Positions 1 to 7,630 of a stretch of DNA of 19,566 nucleotides are shown piece after piece. The stretch's first letter is position 1. Every line of letters begins with the position of its first letter. The translations under genes were made by a program, and so were the position numbers. The DNA is from SOIA01 sp964348015 (GTDB lineage: Bacteria; Acidobacteriota; Aminicenantia; Aminicenantales; Aminicenantaceae). Below the pieces are notes generated by a model. The model saw only the letters and a list, made by a program, of their open reading frames with translations. It ran no database searches and was not told the origin of the DNA. The stretch is taken from positions 1-19,566 of the forward strand of contig CAYGBC010000048.1 in the NCBI GenBank assembly GCA_964348015.1, written 5' to 3'.

Positions 1-1
1 C

Positions 2-209
2 TTGGAGGGGGAACAGCTCCGCTTTCCCCCTTCCAACGGTCGTTCAACCTTAGGTCTAACTCCCTGCCTCCCCTTCTCGGGCTTCGCCCTGCGACCAAAG
101 GGGCATACCCCCTTGGAACCCCCGATTGATTTGCTTCACAAATCAATCCAAATCCGCATATTCTTGGCTCGCTCTCCTCTTGGGCACTTCCCTCGAGGAA
201 CCGTGCCCA
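2..209. repeat. Array of five consecutive hairpins
   Basis: Five inverted repeats follow one another. 2-36 pairs TTGGAGGGGGAA with a TTCCCCC-T-TCCAA arm with one bulged base. 79-89 is GGGC-TTC-GCCC. 95-116 pairs CCAAaGGGG with CCCCcTTGG around a CATA loop. 124-133/139-148 is a perfect 10-bp GATTGATTTG/CAAATCAATC stem with a 5-nt loop. 181-187/203-209 is a perfect TGGGCAC/GTGCCCA stem with an inner TTCC/GGAA. The density is far above what ordinary spacer DNA shows. It could be an intergenic repeat element, a remnant of a mobile element, or a structured RNA on either strand. The element may extend beyond the left edge of the window. Confidence 0.55.
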
Positions 210-298
210 CTCGCCTCCGGATGACTTCCTCACCAGATTGCCTGACTGCCAAAAAGATTGTCACGGAAATTAGGACGCTTCGCAAGAGATTCGCTGAT

Positions 299-328
299 TT
301 GACCTGCTCACATGAATTCTGTTCTAAT
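299..328 (+). promoter_or_regulatory. Sigma-70-like promoter for the TlpA-like/amidase pair
   Basis: TTGACC (299-304), an 18-bp spacer and TCTAAT (323-328) each match the consensus at five of six positions. The predicted transcript starts near 335, about 20 bases before the first ATG, and retains the AAGGAG ribosome binding site at 343-348. Confidence 0.5.
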
Positions 329-355
329 AGACGGGATTGTTGAAGGAGAATATCA

Positions 356-2245
356 ATGAAAAAGTCATGGTCAATATTTCTGTTGGCGGGTCTCTTGAGC
401 TTCAGCCTCTGTGCGCCGAAAGAACCACCCGCGAGATTTTCCTTTTCCCCAGAAAAACCCTCTCCCGGCGATCAGATTACGGTTCAATACAATCCTGCGG
501 AAACGGTCCTGGAGAAAGCTGCCGAAATCTACCTCGTCGCCTACTCCTACACGCACGGCACACCGGAGGCGTCAGACTACCCGATGAGTCAGAAAGGAAA
601 AGTCTGGACAGCCTCTTTTTCGGCCGATGAGAAGAGCCGTGGAATTATCATCAAGTTTTCATACAGGGAAAAAATCGATAACAACGAGAAAAATGGGTAT
701 GTCATTCCTCTCTATGACAAAGAGGGGAATCCTGTCCCGGGAGCACTGGCCGGGCTGGCCGAAGCCTATGCTTCCTGGGGAAATTACTTTGCGGGACTGG
801 AAGGCAATCAGGAAATCGCCCTCTCCTACTTCATCGAAGAGTTCGGGCTTCATCCTGAACTGAAAAGAGAATACATTATCCCCTATCTCACCGCAATCGC
901 CTCTGTCCGGAGAGCCGAAGGAATAGATACCATTATGAGGGAATTGGAGGATTTAGGCAGTCAAAGCGACCTGTCTGAGGAAGAACTCACCATGATGGTC
1001 GGATGGTACTCTCAGTTGAACCAGGCAGATAAAGCACAGGATTATTCGGCCCTGATACGAGAAAAATTTCCCAAGGGAAATTTTATACAGAATGAAAGAT
1101 TCAGAGAATTCTACGAGACCACAGATGTGAGCCAGAAGGTAGCGCTGATGAAAAAATTCAGGAGAGATTTCCCGGAAAGCGACATGATTCCTGCGATGCA
1201 CATCTATGTCTGTCTGGCTTACCGGGACAAAGGCCAGTATGATCAAATTAAAGAGTATCTGGAGAAAGTCGCAGAAGAAGTCAACTGGAGCCTCTACAAT
1301 AACATCGCGTGGACCATGGCCCAGGAAGGGGCAGACCTGGAGCTCGCGGCTGAGCTTGCGGCAAAGGGCGCAGAACTCGTCAAGAAGCAAAGAGAGGATC
1401 CCAAAGGCGAAAGACCGTCTTATATCACAGAGAGAGAGTGGAAAGAGCAGATGGATGCGGGACTCGCGATGGTTTTGGACACCTACGGATTCATCCTTCT
1501 CCAACTCGACAGAGCAGAGGAGGCCCTGTCTCCTCTTGGGGAGGCTTTTCTTCTCAGCAAGGGCCAAAATCATGAAATCAACGAGCGTTACTCTGAGGCA
1601 CTGGTCCGAAGCCGGTCTTTCGAAAAAGCGGTTTCAGAAATCGGTAAGATTATCGAAGAAGGGTACAGCACTCCCAAAATCAAAGAACTGTTCACGCAGG
1701 CTTATATCGAATCCACAGGCGACCAGAAAGGGGCTTCTGATCAACTCCTCAAACTGGAAAAGATCGCGAAAAAGAAGATGGTAGCTGAATTGAGAGAAAC
1801 GATGATCGACTTCCCGGCTCCAGATTTTACGCTCGAGGATTTAGACGGCCAACCGGTTTCTCTTGCTGACTTCAAAGGGAAGATCGTCATCCTCGATTTC
1901 TGGGCCACCTGGAACGATCCGTGTAAGGATTCTTTTCCGGGGATGAAGCGAGTCGTGGAAAATTACAAAGACGATAAAAACATCAGATTCCTTTTTGTCA
2001 ACTCCTGGGAACGCGTGGAAAATTGGAAAAAGAATGCCTCGGATTTCATGTCCACACACAACTATCCTTTCCGTGTGTTGCTGGATATGCAGAATAGAGT
2101 CATCAGTGCCTTCGAAGTGGACAGCATCCCCACAAAGTTCATAATCGATAGAAAAGGGAAAATCCGCTTCAAAAGCGTGGGATACGGCGGAAGCACGGAC
2201 AAATTGGTTGAAGAATTGAGTTTGATGATAGAGATACTGCGTTAG
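356..2245 (+). CDS. Exported helical-repeat protein with C-terminal TlpA-like thioredoxin domain lacking the first CxxC cysteine
   Basis: A 629-aa envelope protein. Residues 1-18 form a signal peptide ending in FSLC; Cys19 could be lipidated, but Leu at -1 makes a poor lipobox. Residues about 25-125 resemble a beta-rich N-terminal domain. About 130-470 are helical, with tetratricopeptide-like pairs such as DRAEEALSPLGEAFLL. Residues about 485-629 are a TlpA/AhpC-TSA-type thioredoxin fold, beginning APDFTLEDLDGQPVSL and including the cis-proline loop SIPTKF (Pro592). The active-site motif, normally WCxxC, reads W-N520-D-P-C523, so the nucleophilic first cysteine is missing. A classical disulfide reductase is therefore unlikely; scaffold, chaperone-like or monothiol activity is possible. 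AAGGAG lies 7 bases before the ATG. The amidase follows 90 bases downstream on the same strand and probably shares the transcript. The fold is clear but the partner is unknown. Confidence 0.82.
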   Translation: MKKSWSIFLLAGLLSFSLCAPKEPPARFSFSPEKPSPGDQITVQYNPAETVLEKAAEIYLVAYSYTHGTPEASDYPMSQKGKVWTASFSADEKSRGIIIKFSYREKIDNNEKNGYVIPLYDKEGNPVPGALAGLAEAYASWGNYFAGLEGNQEIALSYFIEEFGLHPELKREYIIPYLTAIASVRRAEGIDTIMRELEDLGSQSDLSEEELTMMVGWYSQLNQADKAQDYSALIREKFPKGNFIQNERFREFYETTDVSQKVALMKKFRRDFPESDMIPAMHIYVCLAYRDKGQYDQIKEYLEKVAEEVNWSLYNNIAWTMAQEGADLELAAELAAKGAELVKKQREDPKGERPSYITEREWKEQMDAGLAMVLDTYGFILLQLDRAEEALSPLGEAFLLSKGQNHEINERYSEALVRSRSFEKAVSEIGKIIEEGYSTPKIKELFTQAYIESTGDQKGASDQLLKLEKIAKKKMVAELRETMIDFPAPDFTLEDLDGQPVSLADFKGKIVILDFWATWNDPCKDSFPGMKRVVENYKDDKNIRFLFVNSWERVENWKKNASDFMSTHNYPFRVLLDMQNRVISAFEVDSIPTKFIIDRKGKIRFKSVGYGGSTDKLVEELSLMIEILR

Positions 2246-2335
2246 AGCCAATCCCAATCTTGGAGTGAAAAAACTCGAACTCAAAGAATTTTTCCCGACA
2301 AGGGGAAAACACACCCGATTAAGGAGAATAACACC

Positions 2336-4063
2336 ATGAGTAAATTAAAGAAAATCCGAGGATTCTCAACAACCCTGGCATTCATTTTGATGGCCGCATT
2401 ATTTCTACTGATTTTCGGAGGAGCCTTTGCCCTCTATCACTTCAAAGGGAAGCGGATCACCACAACTGATATCGCAGCCGCAGAAAAAATCACAGCGCTC
2501 GAATTCACGGCCAAGGAACGCAGAATGATGCTGAATAATGTGAGGAGAAATTCCCGCAGATACAAAGGCCTCCGAGAGACATCTCTCGAAAATAAGGTCC
2601 CGCCAGCGCTGCTCTTCAGCCCCATCATTCCGGGGATGAGTTTCCAGGACCAACAAAAGCCTTTCCAATACTCGGTGCCTGCGGATGTCCACGTTCCAGA
2701 GAACTTCGAGGAGCTCGCTTTCTATCCCGTCACGGCTCTCGCGCAGTTGATCAGATCACGTAAGATCACCTCCATCCAGCTCACACGACTCTACATCGAC
2801 CGGCTGAAAAAATACGGGCCAAAGTTAGAATGCGTGGTCACTCTGACAGAAGAGCTGGCCCTTCAACAAGCCCGGCGTGCTGACAAGGAGATCGCCTCAG
2901 GGCGCTACAGAGGCCCGCTCCACGGCATTCCCTGGGGCGCCAAAGATCTACTCGCCACAAAAGGCTTCAAAACCACATGGGGCGCCATGCCCTACAAGGA
3001 CCAGCTCATCGATGAAAACGCCACCGTCGTGAAACGGCTCGAAGAGGCTGGAGCGGTCCTTGTCGCGAAACTCTCGATGGGCGCTTTGGCCATGGGAGAT
3101 GTCTGGTATGAGGGGAGAACCCGGAATCCCTGGAATCCAGAGCAGGGGTCCAGCGGTTCATCAGCCGGATCCGCCGCAGCCACGGCCGCTGGTCTCGTCG
3201 GATTTTCCATCGGGACTGAAACATGGGGTTCGATACTTTCTCCCTCCTCCAGGTGCGGAGTGACCGGACTGCGCCCCACATTCGGCCGCGTGAGCCGGTA
3301 TGGAGCCATGGCTTTGAGCTGGAGTATGGATAAGATCGGTCCCATCTGCCGCACTGTCGAGGACTGTGCCTTAGTGTTTAACGCCATATTCGGTCCTGAC
3401 GGAAAAGACCTGACTGTATTCGACTTTCCGTTTAACTGGAACCCCGTCCTCGACCTCGAGGATATCCGCATCGGCTACCTTAAAGAAGCATTCGATCGGG
3501 ATTACAGGAACAAAGAACAGGATAAGGCTGTTCTCGAAGTCTTCCGATCACTCGGAGCAAAACTCGTTCCCTTCGAACTTCCGGATTATCCGGTCTATAA
3601 TCTCTCGTTCATTTTGAGTGCGGAGGCGGCTGCCGCTTTCGATGAGCTCACGAGGAGCGGCAGAGACGACCTTCTAGTCAGGCAGTCGAGAGGGGCCTGG
3701 CCGAATTCTTTTCGCAATTCACGGCTCATCCCGGCTGTGGAATACATCCAGGCCAACCGTGTCAGGACACTTCTCATGCAGAAGATGGCAGAGAAAATGA
3801 AAGGAATAGATGTCTACATCGCTCCCTCCGGAGGCAGCAACCTCCTTCTCACCAATCTCACCGGCCACCCTGCTGTCGGTGTCCCCAATGGGTTCAGAGA
3901 GAACGGAAGCCCCTCAAGCATCTGCTTTATCGGCAATCTCTTCGAGGAGTCCAAAACTCTCCGGGTCGCCAAGGCGTACCAGGATGCCACTGATTTCCAC
4001 CTCAAACACCCTGACCTGGAAAAGAATCTTCAGAAGAAACACACCGATGAGGAGTTAAAGTAG
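2336..4063 (+). CDS. Membrane-anchored amidase (amidase signature family)
   Basis: A 575-aa serine amidase of the amidase signature family, which hydrolyses carboxamides through a Ser-cisSer-Lys triad. Residues about 12-35 form a hydrophobic segment, so it is probably tethered to the membrane with the enzyme outside the cytoplasm. The catalytic core starts near residue 130. Lys203 lies in GIPWGAKDLLA, the cis-Ser is Ser275 in GSSGSSAGSA, and the nucleophile is Ser299 in GTETWGSILSP. The usual GGS before the nucleophile is WGS here, which may reshape the oxyanion pocket. The following CGVTGLRPTFGRVSRYG block is typical of the family. It is longer than GatA because of the anchor and a residue 36-125 linker. 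No gatB or gatC is nearby, so it is not a tRNA amidotransferase subunit on this evidence. AAGGAG precedes the ATG by 9 bases. The substrate cannot be read from sequence. Confidence 0.9.
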   Translation: MSKLKKIRGFSTTLAFILMAALFLLIFGGAFALYHFKGKRITTTDIAAAEKITALEFTAKERRMMLNNVRRNSRRYKGLRETSLENKVPPALLFSPIIPGMSFQDQQKPFQYSVPADVHVPENFEELAFYPVTALAQLIRSRKITSIQLTRLYIDRLKKYGPKLECVVTLTEELALQQARRADKEIASGRYRGPLHGIPWGAKDLLATKGFKTTWGAMPYKDQLIDENATVVKRLEEAGAVLVAKLSMGALAMGDVWYEGRTRNPWNPEQGSSGSSAGSAAATAAGLVGFSIGTETWGSILSPSSRCGVTGLRPTFGRVSRYGAMALSWSMDKIGPICRTVEDCALVFNAIFGPDGKDLTVFDFPFNWNPVLDLEDIRIGYLKEAFDRDYRNKEQDKAVLEVFRSLGAKLVPFELPDYPVYNLSFILSAEAAAAFDELTRSGRDDLLVRQSRGAWPNSFRNSRLIPAVEYIQANRVRTLLMQKMAEKMKGIDVYIAPSGGSNLLLTNLTGHPAVGVPNGFRENGSPSSICFIGNLFEESKTLRVAKAYQDATDFHLKHPDLEKNLQKKHTDEELK

Positions 4064-4116
4064 TATCTCTTGAGGGATCAACTCTCTATGAAACGAATTT
4101 GTTGAACTAAAATAAA

Positions 4117-4896
4117 TTAGAAAAGACCGGAGAAAAGAACATCCGCATGAAAAAGTTTGGACGTGCTCACTCTGGTCCTAAACGGAAGTGTTTCTTTAAT
4201 GGTGAGATAAAACCAGAATTTATCGAAGAGTCTTAGTTTTTTCACATAGAAAAGAGCCGAATCTGAGATGCTGTCCACAAGAATCCTTCCCACCTCTTCG
4301 TTATTCTCGTTCACAACGACGATTGTATAGACATCTTTTTGCTCATCCCCCTCAGTGACGGTTTCTTTCTCGAGCATGCCGTAGACCTTCCCTTTTTCTT
4401 TTCCTTCCCACACTTCAGCTTTATCAAAAGAAATTCCTTCCAGTATCTCAAATCCCTCTCGGGTTTCCACGTCGAAATAATCGTCAAGAACGACTTCTTC
4501 TGTCTTTGTGAAAACATTCCGCCAGGTTCTTCCCGCTTCCTTCACATCGATACGGGTGGCCACTAAAATGGACGGTCTATCCGGTGAAAACTCTCCCGAA
4601 CCTCTGACTTCTTTATCCACCAGTACGCTCGCATCGCCAGAATCGACCTGACCCTGGACAATGATATCGAATCCCTGCACCTCGGGAACATACAGATACT
4701 TTCCGATCCCGACTTTGGCCACACCTTCGAACGGGATGATATTCTCTTGAGAATCCGACTTCTCCTCTGCTCCCTTCTTGCACGCAACGCTTCCGGCAGC
4801 GATTAACAGAAAAACTAAAGTACTCAGGAACAGGAGTCTTGTGAACTTTTCCATACTTCTTTTTCTCTCGGTTGAATTTCCTATCCTTAGAGCCAT
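4117..4896 (-). CDS. Putative lipoprotein of unknown function
   Basis: A 259-aa exported protein that I do not recognise. The first ATG (4896) has GGAGG at 8 bases; an internal ATG at 4854 would give a more conventional signal peptide (MEKFTRLLFL...) but has only a weak purine stretch before it, so 4896 is preferred. The hydrophobic core at residues 21-35 leads to S-V-A-C39, a lipobox-like site with Ser at -3, followed by a charged KKGAEEKSDSQ linker, as in many lipoproteins. The rest is predicted beta-rich with many acidic residues and no recognised motif. It converges on the amidase gene with 53 bases between them. A promoter is predicted at 5011-5039, and a long hairpin separates it from the gene upstream, so it is probably transcribed alone. 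Confidence 0.75.
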   Translation of the reverse strand: MALRIGNSTERKRSMEKFTRLLFLSTLVFLLIAAGSVACKKGAEEKSDSQENIIPFEGVAKVGIGKYLYVPEVQGFDIIVQGQVDSGDASVLVDKEVRGSGEFSPDRPSILVATRIDVKEAGRTWRNVFTKTEEVVLDDYFDVETREGFEILEGISFDKAEVWEGKEKGKVYGMLEKETVTEGDEQKDVYTIVVVNENNEEVGRILVDSISDSALFYVKKLRLFDKFWFYLTIKETLPFRTRVSTSKLFHADVLFSGLF

Positions 4897-4904
4897 AACT
4901 CATA

Positions 4905-4909
4905 CCTCC
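4905..4909 (-). promoter_or_regulatory. Ribosome binding site deciding the lipoprotein start
   Basis: GGAGG on the minus strand lies 8 bases before the ATG at 4896, whereas the alternative ATG at 4854 has no comparable site. It supports the longer reading with an extended signal-peptide n-region. Confidence 0.55.
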
Positions 4910-5010
4910 ATTATTGAATCATTCGGAAGGGAGATGATGCTTCGGGAACCCGCAATTTTCATTTTTCTCGAATAGAAAACACATTCTCCTTTCACTTTGA
5001 GCTAAAATAT

Positions 5011-5039
5011 TTTATACCATTGGACAGATTAAAAGTAAA
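5011..5039 (-). promoter_or_regulatory. Predicted promoter of the lipoprotein gene
   Basis: On the minus strand, TTTACT (5034-5039), a 17-bp spacer and TATAAA (5011-5016) match sigma-70 at four and five of six positions. The leader would be about 108 bases. Confidence 0.4.
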
Positions 5040-5071
5040 GAAGAAAGTTCAGAACTCCTGATGAATAACAC

Positions 5072-5180
5072 AAAAGGGGACGGGCTGCTTTTTCTTGGGG
5101 ACTGTCCCTTTCAGTCCTTGAATTGAAATAAGAGAGGGACTCTCCCTTTTCCCTGAAGAAAAAGCAGCCTGTCCCCTTTT
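5072..5180. repeat. Long REP-like inverted repeat
   Basis: Two 25-base arms (5072-5096 and 5156-5180) are reverse complements with one difference, which in RNA read from the plus strand becomes a G-U pair. The 59-base loop contains two further partial palindromes, GGGGACTGTCCC and AGGGACTCTCCC. The GGGGAC/GTCCCC theme resembles intergenic REP families linked to REP-associated tyrosine transposases, but no such gene is in the window. On the minus strand the hairpin follows the stop codon of the Ser/Arg-rich gene at once and ends in TTTT, so it may also stop transcription. Confidence 0.7.
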
Positions 5181-5197
5181 TTACCCTTTGTATTGTG

Positions 5198-7276
5198 CTA
5201 TTTTTTTCTGACTCTTTTTCCTGAGGAAGAACGGGATGAAGAGCTGCGGCTTGAAGACCGACTGGATCTTGAACCTGAAGACCGGCTGACTCTTGAAGAA
5301 GAACTTCTTCCGCTCCGAGAGGAAGACACTCTAGACGAGGAGCCCGAGCTCCTTCGGGACGACACAGACTTCGAGCGGGAAGAAGAGGATGAGCTCCGTC
5401 TGACAGCAGACCTGGACGCAGAAGACCTTGAAGTACTGACACGTGCGGATGACGACCGCCCGCTGCTCCGACGCGAAGAGGAGCGGGACGGGGATGAACG
5501 CGAAACGCGATTCCTGACAGAGGAACTCTGCGCTCTAGATGCAGATGATCTCCTCACGGCCGGGGAACGCGATGGAGACGCGGCAGAATTCCGACTTCTG
5601 CGAGCATCAATATCCGCTTTTAACCTGGACGGATACACTTTTGTGCCCGACCTCCCGACTTGAGCACTCCTCTTTCTCGGAGACACAGGACTCGAGCGTC
5701 CCGAAGAAGAAGATGCGCTTGAGCGGGACACCGTACGTCTTCTCGAAGGATAAGTTTTCACGTTCCGCTCAGAAGCCCCGCTTTTCGAGATGCGAGATGA
5801 GCTTCTGGCAGGAGTGCCAGATCTCCTGAGATTGGAGGGCTCCGCCTTCGAAGAGCTCCGCCGGTTCCTGTTGGCATCAGTGATTCTTCTGGGATTTTCC
5901 TTCAGACTTTCTCTTTTGACGCTTAAGGAGCTCCTGCGGAGAGTCTTAGGAGTCCCCACAGACCCTTTTGACCTCTGTCGAGAGGATAATCTGCTTGTGG
6001 AGATATAATTTCTCTCCACGCGTCTCACGTTACTCCGGGAGAGGACCTTGGCCGCAGTTGAATCCCGGAGCGATGTTGAGCCGATACGGGGTCTGACCGA
6101 GGGCTGCTTTGCAGAGAGAGATATCTTTCCTATGCGTGATATCCGGTCCCTGCTCAACGCAGCTCGAGAGATACGCGGAGCCTGCAGCTGGTCTTTGCGA
6201 ACCATGGTCAGAGCCCGGGAATGGGCGGGATAATGGCGCCCATGATACCTTCCGTAAAAGTAATTGTTCACGATCACAACAGGACGGCCGTAGTAACTCA
6301 ACGGACACCAGCCGATATAATACGGGTCCCGGTACCAGTGGACCCAGGCCGGGCCCCAGACTCTGGTGGGAATCCAGTACCAGCCGAGATTCCATCTCCA
6401 GTGCCACCTTCCGTAATGGCTGACACACCATCCCCAGGGATCGTACGACACCCAGGTCCATCCGATAAAAGGATACCAGGACCACCGTCCGTAATGATAC
6501 GGACGCCAAACATGATGGACCACATAAGGAACCCAAACATATCCGTAAGGCCTCTCGTAAACCCAACGGCCATTATCTGCCAATTCTTCCTCGTATTCAT
6601 TCAGTTCAGACGGAAGATAATTGGTTTTCGCAGGACGGAGATGGAGATCGTCTCTCTCCTTGTTCCACTCTGAAAAACTGTCATCCAGACGGGCATAAAA
6701 GTTGACAGGGTCTGAAGAGAAATAGCCGTTGGAAACAATCAGCTTCTGTTCGCTTTCCACAAGAAGGGACCCCTCTTCTCCCGCGGCTTCCACCGCGCCC
6801 TCATAGACCAGGAGTTCTGTTTCCCTGTTTTCCTTGACATTGAACCTGTAGAGACCTTCCTCCACCAAGTAAAACGACCCATCCGGGGTATGGACTCCAA
6901 AGCTCATATCTTTGTCGATATAACTTATTCTGAGGAATATGCTCCCGGAAAGCAGGTTGAGCTTGATCGTGTCATCTCCCCTTCTCGGGAGCCCGGCAAA
7001 ATCAATCTGAGTGTGGCTGTCGATCCGGATGTAGTTCTTGTGGCCAAAGTGAATTTCAGCTCGTCCTTCCCGAGTGCCCAGCTTGTCTCCCTCGACAACG
7101 GGTAAATTGACAACTCCTTCATCATAACCCATGTCTCCGGCTCTTTCTATGAAGACATCTCCTTTCACAAAGCTCAAACGGGCATAGCTGTATCTGTACG
7201 CGTTTCCCTCCTCTGAAGAAAGACCAAGAGAAGCCAAAAAAGCCAAACAGGCAATGAGAACGCAGAGCCTTTTCAT
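5198..7276 (-). CDS. Exported FecR-domain / DUF6600-like protein with a 330-residue Ser/Arg-rich tail
   Basis: A 692-aa exported protein. The ATG at 7276 is chosen because AGGAGG sits 5 bases before it; an in-frame TTG at 7294 is rejected. Residues 1-20 are a signal peptide. Residues about 35-190 form a FecR-like beta domain (SFVKGDVFIERAG, LLSGSIFLRI, TPDGSFYLVEEGLYRF). Residues about 218-330 are rich in Trp and Tyr (NGRWVYERPYGYVWVP, HYGRWSWYPFIGWTW), the pattern of DUF6600 in FecR-containing proteins. From about residue 360 to the end the chain is almost only Ser and Arg/Lys with a few Ala, Val, Pro and Gly, and nearly no acidic residues, ending KRVRKK. Such a tail should be disordered and strongly cationic, suited to binding anionic polymers such as LPS, capsule, peptidoglycan, nucleic acid or phosphate. 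No sigma factor or TonB receptor is adjacent, so classical FecR signalling is not supported. The function is unknown. Confidence 0.85.
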   Translation of the reverse strand: MKRLCVLIACLAFLASLGLSSEEGNAYRYSYARLSFVKGDVFIERAGDMGYDEGVVNLPVVEGDKLGTREGRAEIHFGHKNYIRIDSHTQIDFAGLPRRGDDTIKLNLLSGSIFLRISYIDKDMSFGVHTPDGSFYLVEEGLYRFNVKENRETELLVYEGAVEAAGEEGSLLVESEQKLIVSNGYFSSDPVNFYARLDDSFSEWNKERDDLHLRPAKTNYLPSELNEYEEELADNGRWVYERPYGYVWVPYVVHHVWRPYHYGRWSWYPFIGWTWVSYDPWGWCVSHYGRWHWRWNLGWYWIPTRVWGPAWVHWYRDPYYIGWCPLSYYGRPVVIVNNYFYGRYHGRHYPAHSRALTMVRKDQLQAPRISRAALSRDRISRIGKISLSAKQPSVRPRIGSTSLRDSTAAKVLSRSNVRRVERNYISTSRLSSRQRSKGSVGTPKTLRRSSLSVKRESLKENPRRITDANRNRRSSSKAEPSNLRRSGTPARSSSRISKSGASERNVKTYPSRRRTVSRSSASSSSGRSSPVSPRKRSAQVGRSGTKVYPSRLKADIDARRSRNSAASPSRSPAVRRSSASRAQSSSVRNRVSRSSPSRSSSRRSSGRSSSARVSTSRSSASRSAVRRSSSSSSRSKSVSSRRSSGSSSRVSSSRSGRSSSSRVSRSSGSRSSRSSSRSSSSRSSSGKRVRKK

Positions 7277-7281
7277 TGTTT

Positions 7282-7287
7282 CCTCCT
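7282..7287 (-). promoter_or_regulatory. Ribosome binding site deciding the FecR-like start
   Basis: AGGAGG on the minus strand with a 5-base spacer to the ATG at 7276. The upstream TTG at 7294 would place this site inside the coding region. Confidence 0.7.
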
Positions 7288-7340
7288 CTTCCAACTTTCT
7301 ACTGGCAAGAAATATGCCAACTCCTCTTTACCCTGGAAAC

Positions 7341-7550
7341 GGGGACAGCGGATTCTCTTATCCTGTCCTGGATTCAGGACAGATGCGCCTTAATGGGGTC
7401 AGGTCTCAGTATCCCACTTTTGCCTGAGAGAAGAAAAAAATCATACAAAACAGAATCTCAATCCTGAAGAAAAAGTCGAAAAATGAGACTAGATCCCAAT
7501 CTGCAATCTGACCGGAAAAAAGGTGTGCCTTTGGGGAATGTCCCTTTTTC
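7341..7550. repeat. Degenerate REP-like fragments
   Basis: GGGGACAGCG (7341-7350), TGGGGTCAGGTCT (about 7395-7407) and GGGGAATGTCCCTTTTTC (7533-7550) share the G4-AC/GTCCC theme of the intact hairpin at 5072-5180. They look like decayed copies or pieces of similar elements on the other side of the same gene. The assignment rests on short matches. Confidence 0.35.
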
Positions 7551-7579
7551 AAAAAAAAGGCCCGATCAGGGACCGGGCC
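7551..7579 (-). terminator. Intrinsic terminator of the Spy-like gene
   Basis: On the minus strand, GGCCCG, a 9-base loop and CGGGCC (7559-7579) are followed at once by eight T (7551-7558). This lies 52 bases after the stop codon of the Spy-like gene and indicates that the FecR-like gene downstream needs its own promoter. Confidence 0.85.
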
Positions 7580-7630
7580 ATTCCTGTTTCTTGAATCTCA
7601 TGGGCTGGATTCTCTCTCCAGCCGTTCCAA

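Larger units (their letters stand above)
1..355. other. Gene-free leader region rich in hairpins
   Basis: No credible gene is seen here; the one open frame is low in coding character and crosses several palindromes. The first 209 bases hold five hairpins (2-36, 79-89, 95-116, 124-148, 181-209), given as a separate feature. Bases 210-298 show nothing recognisable. A promoter and the ribosome binding site of the next gene fill 299-355. Confidence 0.6.
4897..5197. other. Spacer with a promoter and a long REP-like hairpin
   Basis: This 301-base spacer lies between two minus-strand genes. It holds the ribosome binding site (4905-4909) and predicted promoter (5011-5039) of the lipoprotein gene, and the 109-base inverted repeat 5072-5180. 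No convincing gene is present; a 21-codon frame in the leader has its ATG too close to a Shine-Dalgarno-like AGGAG. Confidence 0.55.
7277..7630. other. Spacer with REP-like fragments, small palindromes and a terminator
   Basis: This spacer separates the FecR-like gene from the Spy-like gene and has no credible gene. It holds an imperfect operator-like repeat TGGCA-N7-TGCCA (7303-7319), a perfect 8-bp hairpin CTGTCCTG-GATT-CAGGACAG (7363-7382), scattered GGGGAC/GTCCC-type fragments (7341-7550), and the intrinsic terminator of the Spy-like gene (7551-7579). I could not find a convincing promoter for the FecR-like gene. Confidence 0.55.

Noticed and set aside
2..343. 113-codon plus-strand open frame at the left edge
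   Set aside because: Crosses all five hairpins, contains a low-complexity Pro/Leu/Arg composition and has no supported start.
953..1573. 206-codon minus-strand open frame
   Set aside because: Antisense within the TlpA-like gene; no domain pattern and no good ribosome binding site.
2336..4063. GatA (tRNA amidotransferase subunit A) for the amidase
   Set aside because: The protein has an N-terminal membrane segment and no gatB or gatC neighbours, and the amidase signature is shared by many other amidases.
4917..5000. Possible 21-codon leader peptide before the lipoprotein gene
   Set aside because: Its ATG is only 1-2 bases from the AGGAG-like sequence, too close for efficient initiation, and the frame shows no regulatory codon pattern.
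5193..5663. Plus-strand frame rich in Glu, Asp, Arg and Leu
   Set aside because: It is the mirror of the Ser/Arg codons on the other strand; its composition is a by-product of that low-complexity tail.
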